Assembly: GCA_018894655.1 (NCBI GenBank)
Contig: JAHIPE010000124.1
Coordinates: forward strand, 1 to 6,212
DNA: 6,212 nt
Direction of reading: 5' to 3'
DNA from: Actinomycetota bacterium
GTDB taxonomy: Bacteria > Actinomycetota > Geothermincolia > Fen-727 > Anoxymicrobiaceae
Shown here: positions 1 to 5,495 of the stretch, one piece after another
Position numbering within the stretch: position 1 is the first letter of the stretch
How the letters are laid out: every line of letters begins with the position of its first letter
The notes under the pieces: generated by a model
Database searches by the model: none
Told to the model about the DNA's origin: nothing
What the model saw: only the letters and a program-made list of their open reading frames with translations
Position numbers and translations under genes: made by a program

Positions 1-247
1 CGCCCGGAGCCCACCCAAACTCTTGAGGGCGGTCTCTTAGGCCGCCCCCTGGGCTGAACAGAGCCGCGCCTGAGAGACGCGGCTCAAGGGGTGTGGGGGA
101 AAGGGCGGGTTCTTAGGCCCGCCCGGAGCCCACCCAAACTCTTGAGGGCGGTCTCTTAGGCCGCCCCCTGGGCTGAACAGAGCCGCGCCTGAGAGACGCG
201 GCTCAAGGGGTGTGGGGGAAAGGGCGGGTTCATAGGCCCGCCCGGAG
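1..247. repeat. 119-bp tandem repeat, two full copies plus a short third start
   Basis: Copy 1 is 1-119, copy 2 is 120-238, and the first nine bases of a third copy (cgcccggag) follow at 239-247. Between the two full copies I see one mismatch, t113 versus a232. The array touches the left edge, so more copies may lie outside. Each unit holds three perfect hairpins. In copy 1 these are A, 27-32 with 42-47 (gggcgg/ccgccc, loop tctcttagg); B, 61-68 with 78-85 (gagccgcg/cgcggctc, loop cctgagaga); and C, 103-109 with 118-124 (gggcggg/cccgccc, loop ttcttagg), which spans the unit junction. Copy 2 carries the same set, with C at 222-228 and 237-243. None is followed by a T-tract, so they are not classical intrinsic terminators. 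No convincing gene is present; open frames crossing this stretch are long only because GC-rich repeats lack stops. Confidence 0.95.
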
Positions 248-251
248 GCCC

Positions 252-314
252 GGTTGCAACCCCATCGGTTGAGTCGTCTATCGGTTACTGCTAGACTATT
301 TGAAACCGATTGGG
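252..314. promoter_or_regulatory. Candidate operator cluster: palindrome plus three ATCGGTT motifs
   Basis: A perfect 10-bp palindrome, ggttgcaacc, lies at 252-261. Two direct copies of atcggtt follow at 264-270 and 280-286, 16 bp apart, and an inverted copy, aaccgat, lies at 304-310. The flanks extend the symmetry: ccc before the first copy and tggg after the inverted one. These motifs bracket and overlap the candidate promoter at 269-297, one touching the -35 box, one inside the spacer and one at the expected transcription start. That placement is what a repressor site would have, but no regulator is encoded in the window and the motif is short. Confidence 0.35.
269..297 (+). promoter_or_regulatory. 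Candidate sigma-70 type promoter for the sirtuin-UPF0182 transcript
   Basis: TTGAGT at 269-274 and TAGACT at 292-297 are separated by exactly 17 bp. Each matches its consensus hexamer at four of six positions, and TG at 289-290 gives an extended -10. Transcription would begin near 304 and leave a leader of about 127 bases before the start codon at 431. The stretch is locally AT-richer than its surroundings. The leader (304-430) contains only a weak hairpin, 398-402 with 410-414, and a repeated gagtaccc (387-394 and 411-418). I see no recognisable riboswitch. Confidence 0.4.
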
Positions 315-419
315 TCCTTATCCCGGCGCTTCCATACGCGGGGTAAGAGGCGGGTGAGGGGGCCGGTTTATATGTATGCACGGTGAGAGTACCCTGAACT
401 CGGGGGAAACGAGTACCCC

Positions 420-424
420 GGAGG
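420..424 (+). promoter_or_regulatory. Ribosome binding site of the sirtuin gene
   Basis: GGAGG lies six bases before the ATG at 431, a near-ideal Shine-Dalgarno sequence and spacing. It fixes the start of the sirtuin reading frame. Confidence 0.8.
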
Positions 425-430
425 CTGGCA

Positions 431-1234
431 ATGAGTGACGAGTTTGAACATGTAGCGCGGTTGATCGAGTCCGCAGGCTCGGTGGTGGCGCTGGCAGGAG
501 CGGGGATATCGGTGGAATCCGGAATCCCTGATTTCCGCTCCCCGGGTGGGCTCTGGACCAGGTTCGACCCATCCATATACGCCACGTTCGAGTCGTTCAT
601 GAACAATCCCACGAAGTTCTGGGAGATGGCCGAGGAGCTAAACCCACTCCTGGAAGGCGCGGAACCAAACCCGGCGCATATGGCCCTGGTGGAACTCGAG
701 CGCCTGGGGAAATGCGACGTGGTGATAACCCAGAACATAGACAACCTCCACCAGAGGGCGGGAAGCTCCGATGTCCTCGAGTTGCACGGGACGTTCCACA
801 CCGGGACATGCCTGAAGTGCGGCACCAGGCTTACCTACGAGGAGATAAAGCAGGCCGCGGCCGGCCGGGTGGTACCGGTCTGCAAGTCGTGCGGCGGGTC
901 GATAAAGCCCGACGTGGTGCTTTTCGGCGAGCCGCTGAACGCGGCGGTCCTTCAGCGGGCGGTGGAATTGGCGACTGAGTGCGACCTGATGATAGTCGTG
1001 GGGAGCGGGCTCGAGGTGTTTCCCGCCGCTTCTCTGCCGAATTACGCCAAGAGGGGCAACGCCAAGCTGGTATTCATCAATATCGCCGCAACCGTGTCAG
1101 ATGACATCGCGGATGTTATCATAGTGGAGAAAGCTGGGGAGGCACTTCCCAGGATAGTGGAGGCGTACCGTAACCTTTCGGGAGCGGGCGCCGAGGCGAA
1201 CAGGAGAAGTGAATATAATGGCATTAGGCCCTGA
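431..1234 (+). CDS. Sir2-family NAD-dependent protein deacylase (sirtuin)
   Basis: A 267-residue cytoplasmic sirtuin, expected to remove acetyl groups from protein lysines using NAD+, releasing nicotinamide and O-acetyl-ADP-ribose. The Rossmann NAD-binding motif GAGIS is at 23-27, followed by SGIPDFRSPGGLW (30-42). TQNIDNLHQRAG (100-111) and the catalytic His119 in ELHGT follow. A zinc ribbon is formed by Cys127, Cys130, Cys151 and Cys154, then KPDVVLFGE (159-167). The usual GTSLxVxP motif reads GSGLEVFP (191-198), and Asn217 in FINI fits the adenosine-binding Asn. Length is normal for a minimal bacterial sirtuin. The Tyr-x-x-Arg pair that gives CobB/SIRT5-type enzymes desuccinylase activity appears absent (the region reads FWEMAE, 63-68), so deacetylation is the better guess. 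The start is set by GGAGG at 420-424. The 3' end overlaps the next gene by 17 bases, indicating a shared transcript. Family is certain; substrates are unknown. Confidence 0.95.
   Translation: MSDEFEHVARLIESAGSVVALAGAGISVESGIPDFRSPGGLWTRFDPSIYATFESFMNNPTKFWEMAEELNPLLEGAEPNPAHMALVELERLGKCDVVITQNIDNLHQRAGSSDVLELHGTFHTGTCLKCGTRLTYEEIKQAAAGRVVPVCKSCGGSIKPDVVLFGEPLNAAVLQRAVELATECDLMIVVGSGLEVFPAASLPNYAKRGNAKLVFINIAATVSDDIADVIIVEKAGEALPRIVEAYRNLSGAGAEANRRSEYNGIRP
1202..1206 (+). promoter_or_regulatory. Ribosome binding site of the UPF0182 gene, inside the sirtuin gene
   Basis: AGGAG lies 11 bases before ATG 1218 and only two bases before an in-frame GTG at 1209. Two bases is too close for initiation and 11 is slightly long, so ATG 1218 is preferred. 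The site lies within the last codons of the sirtuin gene, so ribosomes finishing there (stop 1232-1234) could reinitiate close by. Confidence 0.5.
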
Positions 1235-4031
1235 AAACGAGGATTGGTCGAAGAAGCTGGAAGAGATGGATCTTTCAGCCATCAAGGAGAGGTTCAAGTC
1301 CGGCATGACCAAGCCGAGGATTGTAATCATCATCGCCATCATCCTGCTGGTGTTGTTCATCGCCATTGTCGCCCCGTTTGCCGCTTTCTACACCGATGCG
1401 CTCTGGTACAACCACATCGGGTTCCAGAACCTGTTCTGGAAGATGTTCTGGGCCAAGATACTGATGGTGGTGGCGTTTGGGGTCGCGTTCTTCGTCCTGC
1501 TATACGGCAACATCTTCCTCGCGCGAAAGATCCCGCCGGACCAGGAGATCGACGTCAAGGGGTCACCGCTGGAGGAAGTGATAAACAGGGTACGAAAGGT
1601 GGGGTCGAGACTGGTCACTGTCGGGCTGATCGCCTTCTCGGCCATGGCGGCCCTCCTTGCCGGCCTGGGCTGGGGTGGGAAGTGGGAACTGGTCCTCAAG
1701 TTCTTGAACCACGCCGACTATGGGAAGACGGACCCACTGTTCGGCAAGGACATCGGCTTCTACCTGTTTTCCTACCCTTTCCAGAAGGAACTGGTGAACT
1801 GGCTTATCTCGAGCCTGTTTTTCATCCTGGTGGTCACCGCGGCAATCTACGTTCTTGACGGCGGCATCCGGCTGAAACGGGGCCCCGACATGCTGGCCCC
1901 ACACGTAAAGGCCCACCTGTCGGTCCTCGCCGGAGTTATCCTCCTGGTGAAGGCATGGTCGTACCGGCTGAACATGTACGAGCTTCTCATGACCAAGGAC
2001 GGGGCGGTGTACGGTGCGGGCTACACCGATACCCACGCGCGCCTGCCCGCCCTCTGGATTCTCACCATCCTGGCGCTGGTCGCGGCCGTGGTCTTAATAG
2101 TCAACATCAAGTACAAGGGATGGTTCCTTCCGGCGCTGGCAATCGGCTCGATGGTGATGGTGACGGTCCTGGCGGGCACGATCTACCCGCTCATAATCCA
2201 GAACTACCGGGTGAAGCCGAACGAGCGCGAGATGGAGTCCGAGTACCTGAGCTACAACATGGAGTACACCCGAGAGGCCTACAACCTCGGGGATATCAAA
2301 GGGAAGCAGTTTGCCGCCGACAAGAGTCTTGATCTTGCAGGTATCGAGGCAAACCGGGCAACCGTCAAGAATATCCGGCTGTGGGACCCCAGGCCTCTGC
2401 TCAACACCTACGAACAGATGCAGTCTATCCGGCAGTACTACTCCTTTAACGACGTGGACGTCGATCGATACACCGTTAACGGCGAGTACCGTCAAACGAT
2501 GATCGGGGCGCGCGAGATGCAGCAGTCCAACCTGCCAGAGGAAGCGCGCACCTGGGTTAACACAAACCTGGTTTACACCCACGGTTACGGCGTCAGCATG
2601 AACCCCAGCAACGATATCTCGGAGGAGGGCAACCCGGTCTACCTGCTGAGCGACATACCGCCCCAGGGAGCCACCAACCTCCAGGTGAAGAGGCCGGAGA
2701 TCTACTACGGGGAGAAGACCGCCAACCATGTTGTCGTGGATACCACCGAGGAGGAGTTCGATTACCCCAAGGGCGACGAGAAGGTCTACTCGACGTACAA
2801 GGGAAAGGGGGGGGTGGAGGTAAAGTCGTTCTGGCGCAAGTTCCTGTTTACGGTTATGTTCCGTGACATTAACTTCCTGTTCAGCGGCCAGATACAGGGG
2901 GATTCCCAGGTGATGTACTACCGGACGATCTCTGAGCGCGTCAGTAAGTGCGCGCCGTTCCTGAAGTTCGACCGCGACCCTTACATGATGCTCGCAGACG
3001 ATGGGAAACTGTACTGGATAGTGGATGCTTACACCACGAGCTATGACTTCCCCTACTCCCAGCCTACCGAGGGTTTCGGCAACTACATGCGCAACTCGGT
3101 CAAGGTGGTGGTGGACGCCTACGACGGGAAGGTGTGGCTGTACGTGGTGGACCCGGATGACCCGGTTATCAAGACCTACCGGAAGATATTCCCACAGATA
3201 TTCACATCGTTCGACAAGATGCCCGAGGACCTCAGGAAGCATATACGGTACCCGGAGGACTTCTTCCTCATCCAGGCCAACATGCAACGGACGTATCACA
3301 TGATCAACGTCCGCGAGTTCTATAACAAGGAAGACGAGTGGGACTTCCCCCAGGAGATGTTCGACGGGGGAAAACAGCCGATGTCGCCGTACTACGTGAT
3401 AATGAGACTCCCTGGGGAAGACTCCGAAGAGATGGTGCTGATGATGCCGTTCGCCCCCCACAAGAAGCAGAACATGATCGCCTGGCTGGGGGCGCGGATG
3501 GACGGGGAGCATTACGGCGAGATGATCAACTACAGGTTCCCCAGCGGCGAACTGATATACGGGCCGGAGCAGATAGAGGGGCGAATAGAGCAGGACCCCG
3601 AAATAAGCCGGCAGTTGTCACTGTGGCGGCAGGAAGGTTCCGAGGTGATAAGGGGTAACCTCCTGGTCATACCCATTGAACAGTCGCTGATATACGTGGA
3701 GCCCCTGTACCTGCAGGCCACCGAGATAAAGATCCCCCAGATTAAGCGCGTGGTGGTGGCCTACGGCGAGAAGGTGGTGATGGAGCCCACCCTCGACCAG
3801 GCGATCGCAAGGATATTCGCCGGGGCGCCGCCGACGGAGGCTATCGTGGAGCCGGTGGTAGAAGAGCCCACCAAAGAGCCCACCGAGGAGGAGCCCACCA
3901 GCCTTGTCGGGCAGGCGCTCGACCTGTACAACAAGGCGATAGAGGCGCAGAAGGCGGGGGACTGGGCCGCCTACGGCAACTACATAAAGCAGTTGGAGGG
4001 CGTGCTCAAGGAGATGAACGAAGCCCCTTGA
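1218..4031 (+). CDS. UPF0182 family integral membrane protein (COG1615)
   Basis: A 937-residue membrane protein of unknown function; Mycobacterium tuberculosis Rv0064 and Rv3193c belong to the same family. After a charged cytoplasmic N-terminus there are about seven membrane segments, roughly at residues 35-59, 81-102, 132-152, 192-213, 234-250, 277-297 and 303-326. A large soluble, probably extracytoplasmic domain fills about 327-870. Family hallmarks include ALWYNHIGF (61-69), DPLFGKDIGFYLFSYPF (172-188), GAGYTDTHARLPALW (266-280) and QNYRVKPNE just after the last segment. The C-terminus has an acidic Pro/Thr linker with EPT repeated three times (from about 874), then a predicted helical tail (about 896-933), as is common in the family. 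Length is typical and the frame is intact. An alternative GTG start at 1209 would add three residues. It overlaps the sirtuin gene by 17 bases, and its TGA stop (4029-4031) lies within a hairpin repeat. Family assignment is firm; function unknown. Confidence 0.93.
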   Translation: MALGPENEDWSKKLEEMDLSAIKERFKSGMTKPRIVIIIAIILLVLFIAIVAPFAAFYTDALWYNHIGFQNLFWKMFWAKILMVVAFGVAFFVLLYGNIFLARKIPPDQEIDVKGSPLEEVINRVRKVGSRLVTVGLIAFSAMAALLAGLGWGGKWELVLKFLNHADYGKTDPLFGKDIGFYLFSYPFQKELVNWLISSLFFILVVTAAIYVLDGGIRLKRGPDMLAPHVKAHLSVLAGVILLVKAWSYRLNMYELLMTKDGAVYGAGYTDTHARLPALWILTILALVAAVVLIVNIKYKGWFLPALAIGSMVMVTVLAGTIYPLIIQNYRVKPNEREMESEYLSYNMEYTREAYNLGDIKGKQFAADKSLDLAGIEANRATVKNIRLWDPRPLLNTYEQMQSIRQYYSFNDVDVDRYTVNGEYRQTMIGAREMQQSNLPEEARTWVNTNLVYTHGYGVSMNPSNDISEEGNPVYLLSDIPPQGATNLQVKRPEIYYGEKTANHVVVDTTEEEFDYPKGDEKVYSTYKGKGGVEVKSFWRKFLFTVMFRDINFLFSGQIQGDSQVMYYRTISERVSKCAPFLKFDRDPYMMLADDGKLYWIVDAYTTSYDFPYSQPTEGFGNYMRNSVKVVVDAYDGKVWLYVVDPDDPVIKTYRKIFPQIFTSFDKMPEDLRKHIRYPEDFFLIQANMQRTYHMINVREFYNKEDEWDFPQEMFDGGKQPMSPYYVIMRLPGEDSEEMVLMMPFAPHKKQNMIAWLGARMDGEHYGEMINYRFPSGELIYGPEQIEGRIEQDPEISRQLSLWRQEGSEVIRGNLLVIPIEQSLIYVEPLYLQATEIKIPQIKRVVVAYGEKVVMEPTLDQAIARIFAGAPPTEAIVEPVVEEPTKEPTEEEPTSLVGQALDLYNKAIEAQKAGDWAAYGNYIKQLEGVLKEMNEAP

Positions 4032-4091
4032 GGGGCGACACTCCTGTCGCCCTACCCCACAAACCTTGAGGGGCGACACTCCTGTCGCCCT
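4026..4091. repeat. Two identical 28-bp hairpin repeats at the end of the UPF0182 gene
   Basis: Identical 28-bp units occupy 4026-4053 and 4064-4091, separated by 10 bp. Each starts ccttgagg and contains a perfect 8-bp stem, gggcgaca/tgtcgccc, with a ctcc loop: 4033-4040 with 4045-4052, and 4071-4078 with 4083-4090. Copy 1 overlaps the last two codons of the UPF0182 gene. The hairpins sit where a terminator between convergent genes would be, but no T-run follows on either strand, so factor-independent termination is doubtful. They could stabilise the mRNA end or be a dispersed intergenic repeat. Confidence 0.9.
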
Positions 4092-4108
4092 CCGGGGTCG
4101 CCCCCTCC

Positions 4109-4129
4109 GGGGAGGCCCCGAACCTCCCC
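4109..4129. terminator. Strong GC hairpin between convergent genes, possible bidirectional terminator
   Basis: ggggagg (4109-4115) pairs perfectly with cctcccc (4123-4129) around a 7-base loop, ccccgaa. A shorter alternative stem, cgggg/ccccg (4108-4112 with 4116-4120), competes with it. Lying between two genes that face each other, it could slow or stop transcription from both sides. There is no T-tract, so the terminator call rests on position and stem strength only. Confidence 0.35.
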
Positions 4130-4167
4130 TCAAGTTATGGGGGAGAGGGCTGTGGTGAGGGGGCAAT
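4126..4167. repeat. Diverged relative of the left-end repeat
   Basis: The segment starting cccctcaag (4127-4135) continues tta, tgggggagagggctg. It resembles the stretch in the 119-bp unit reading ctcaagggg, tgtgggggaaagggcgg (83-108). The shared order is CTCAAG, a short variable stretch, TG, GGGGGA, AGGGC, G. cccctcaag is also the reverse complement of cttgagggg, the left part of the neighbouring 28-bp repeats. This ties the two intergenic regions to one repeat family, although similarity over so short and low-complexity a stretch could be partly chance. Confidence 0.4.
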
Positions 4168-4173
4168 AAGCCT

Positions 4174-4566
4174 CTACAGAAGTCCCATCTTCCGGGCGAA
4201 ATCGAGGTAACCCTTGAGCAGCATTCGCGGCGGGCTGGCGTCGATGCTGTAGGCTATCGTGCAGTTGCCGTGTGTGCCGTGTATGCACTCGCGGGTACGG
4301 GCGACTACATCCTCTAACTCTTTGCATCCCGCAAGGTATTGGCAAGCCTCCAGGTTAAGATTAACCGTGATGTCGGGGAACTCCGGCGCTCCCTCGGATA
4401 TCATGAGCACGCCGTCAGTCTTCTCCAGTCCGAACGGCTGCCCGTCGACAGTCGCCTGCAGGCAGGCGCCGTCCTTCAGGTACCCAACAACCTGCGACCC
4501 CGGGTACTCCTGGAAGATCTCCAAAAGGAGGTCGATTGCCTCCTCGGGCGGTTTCTTCTTTGCCAT
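4174..4566 (-). CDS. Small protein resembling SCP2 sterol-carrier domains
   Basis: A 130-residue soluble protein with no signal peptide or membrane segment. I start it at ATG 4566 because GGAG (complement of 4571-4574) lies four bases upstream and because extending the frame further would run into the preceding gene. It opens with a Lys-rich stretch and an amphipathic helix (about 7-21). A predicted beta-rich middle follows, with DGACLQATVDGQ (32-43), LMISEGAPEFPDITVNLN (54-71), then LEACQYLAGCKELEDVV (72-88). The end has a strand, NCTIAYSI (101-108), and a helix, PPRMLLKGYLDFARKMGLL (112-130). This order, a pair of strands, a helix, a strand and a hydrophobic C-terminal helix, resembles SCP2-like lipid-binding domains, whose role would be holding a lipid or other hydrophobic ligand. 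The match is by eye and could be wrong. It has five cysteines (35, 75, 81, 94, 102), many for its size. It lies 25 bp after the phosphoesterase gene, probably in the same transcript. Confidence 0.7.
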   Translation of the reverse strand: MAKKKPPEEAIDLLLEIFQEYPGSQVVGYLKDGACLQATVDGQPFGLEKTDGVLMISEGAPEFPDITVNLNLEACQYLAGCKELEDVVARTRECIHGTHGNCTIAYSIDASPPRMLLKGYLDFARKMGLL

Positions 4567-4591
4567 GCTACTCCAGTTCGGCCTTTTTTCT

Positions 4592-5425
4592 CTATATTCT
4601 AACGACTTTTTGGGTTCTTTGCTTTCCGGCGATTTCCACCAGGATGTAATGGAAGTAGCCCCCGTAGTCGGCGCCGGCGTGGAGCGGCGCTCCGGCGCCA
4701 CCGGTGATGGTCACCAGGACCCCGTCCTTCTCGAACTGCTTGTACGCGTGGAAGTGCCCGCAGAATAACTCCTCGACGCCTCCTTCCGCGAGGATTGGAA
4801 TAAGGTTCTCGTTCGCCTCCATCCCGGTTGCATGCTCGGGGTACGGCCTCAGGGAGTACGGGTAACCGGGGGGCACGTGGCACACCGCGAAGATGTGATC
4901 GAAACCGAAGTCCCGCGCCGCCTCCAGGTCGTCTTTCAACCACTGACACTCCGCCGGGTAGAGCCCCCGGTCGGGGGTGCTGTTGTCGATCAGCGCGAAG
5001 TGGCAGTTCTCATAGTTGAACGACTGGTACGGCGCGCCAAGGTACTGCCGGTAGTTCTCATCGACCGGCGAGGTTGCCACGTCATGGTTGCCCGGCACGC
5101 AGTAGTAGCGGATCCCGCTTCGCTCCATCGCGCCTATGAAGTTGGCAAACTCGGTGGCGGTGCCGCTTCCGGTCATGTCCCCGGCGATTATCAGGAATTC
5201 CACCGAGCTTGCGGCCTCGAGGATCTTGTTCAGGACCTCGTAGTTGTTCTGGGGGTCGCCGCAGACGATAAAGCTGAACCGAGGCCCGCTTTCAACCTGG
5301 CTTGGAGTGGTGGCGGGCGACGGCCCGGGACTCTCGGTAACACCGTTACCGCAACCGGGGGCGACGGCGAGGAGGGCAAGGAGTACCGCCATGAAGATAG
5401 CTGTTATTACAATGTGGCGTTTCAT
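4592..5425 (-). CDS. Secreted calcineurin-like metallophosphoesterase
   Basis: A 277-residue phosphoesterase exported from the cell. Residues 1-25 (MKRHIV, a hydrophobic core, then VAPGC) form a signal peptide ending in Cys25. This looks like a lipoprotein, but the lipobox is imperfect, with Ala at -3 and Pro at -2. A Pro/Ser/Thr-rich linker (about 30-48) follows. The metal-binding motifs are in family order: GDPQ (56-59), GDMTGSG (82-88), GNHD (112-115), CHVPP with His182, and GHFH (222-225). Motif I is D-x-Q instead of the usual D-x-H, as in CPPED1-like members. The substrate, a phosphomonoester or phosphodiester, cannot be told from sequence. I prefer ATG 5425; an in-frame TTG at 5437 and GTG at 5431 exist, and the ribosome binding site is weak. 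It precedes the SCP2-like gene by 25 bp and follows the NlpC gene after 70 bp. Confidence 0.92.
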   Translation of the reverse strand: MKRHIVITAIFMAVLLALLAVAPGCGNGVTESPGPSPATTPSQVESGPRFSFIVCGDPQNNYEVLNKILEAASSVEFLIIAGDMTGSGTATEFANFIGAMERSGIRYYCVPGNHDVATSPVDENYRQYLGAPYQSFNYENCHFALIDNSTPDRGLYPAECQWLKDDLEAARDFGFDHIFAVCHVPPGYPYSLRPYPEHATGMEANENLIPILAEGGVEELFCGHFHAYKQFEKDGVLVTITGGAGAPLHAGADYGGYFHYILVEIAGKQRTQKVVRI

Positions 5426-5454
5426 TATCACTCGCAAAGCCGATGAAAAGGTGT

Positions 5455-5487
5455 CAGGGACCGGGCGCGATAGAGGTGTTGTCCCTG
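5455..5487 (-). terminator. Hairpin between the NlpC and phosphoesterase genes
   Basis: cagggac (5455-5461) pairs with gtccctg (5481-5487) across a 19-base loop. On the minus strand the stem is followed by acacc and four Ts. It could be a weak or partial terminator after the NlpC gene, or a REP-like palindrome. The long loop and short T-run make termination uncertain, so read-through into the phosphoesterase gene remains possible. Confidence 0.3.
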
Positions 5488-5495
5488 GTCAGGGG

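Noticed and set aside
304..430. Riboswitch or small RNA in the sirtuin leader
   Set aside because: Only a weak five-base stem is visible and no known riboswitch core can be recognised.
37..825. Minus-strand open frame across the left repeat and the sirtuin start
   Set aside because: It runs through tandem repeat DNA and antisense to the sirtuin; the Pro/Ser/Arg-rich product has no recognisable domain.
1209..1211. GTG as the start of the UPF0182 gene
   Set aside because: It is only two bases from the AGGAG ribosome site, whereas ATG 1218 is usable; the difference is three residues.
2094..3512. Long open frame (472 codons) on the minus strand inside the UPF0182 gene
   Set aside because: It is fully antisense to a well-supported gene, is His/Val/Leu/Arg-rich as expected for the shadow of a GC-rich frame, and shows no family motif.
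4026..4091. CRISPR-like pair of identical repeats
   Set aside because: There are only two copies with a 10-bp spacer, no cas gene nearby, and one copy overlaps a coding end; palindromic intergenic repeats explain it better.
4567..4701. N-terminal extension of the SCP2-like protein
   Set aside because: The longer frame would overlap the end of the phosphoesterase gene out of frame, and ATG 4566 has its own ribosome site.
5435..5437. TTG as the start of the phosphoesterase
   Set aside because: ATG 5425 gives a standard signal peptide beginning MKRH; no better ribosome site supports the TTG.
4832..5446. Plus-strand open frame of 204 codons
   Set aside because: It is antisense to the phosphoesterase, whose five metal motifs make the minus-strand reading certain.
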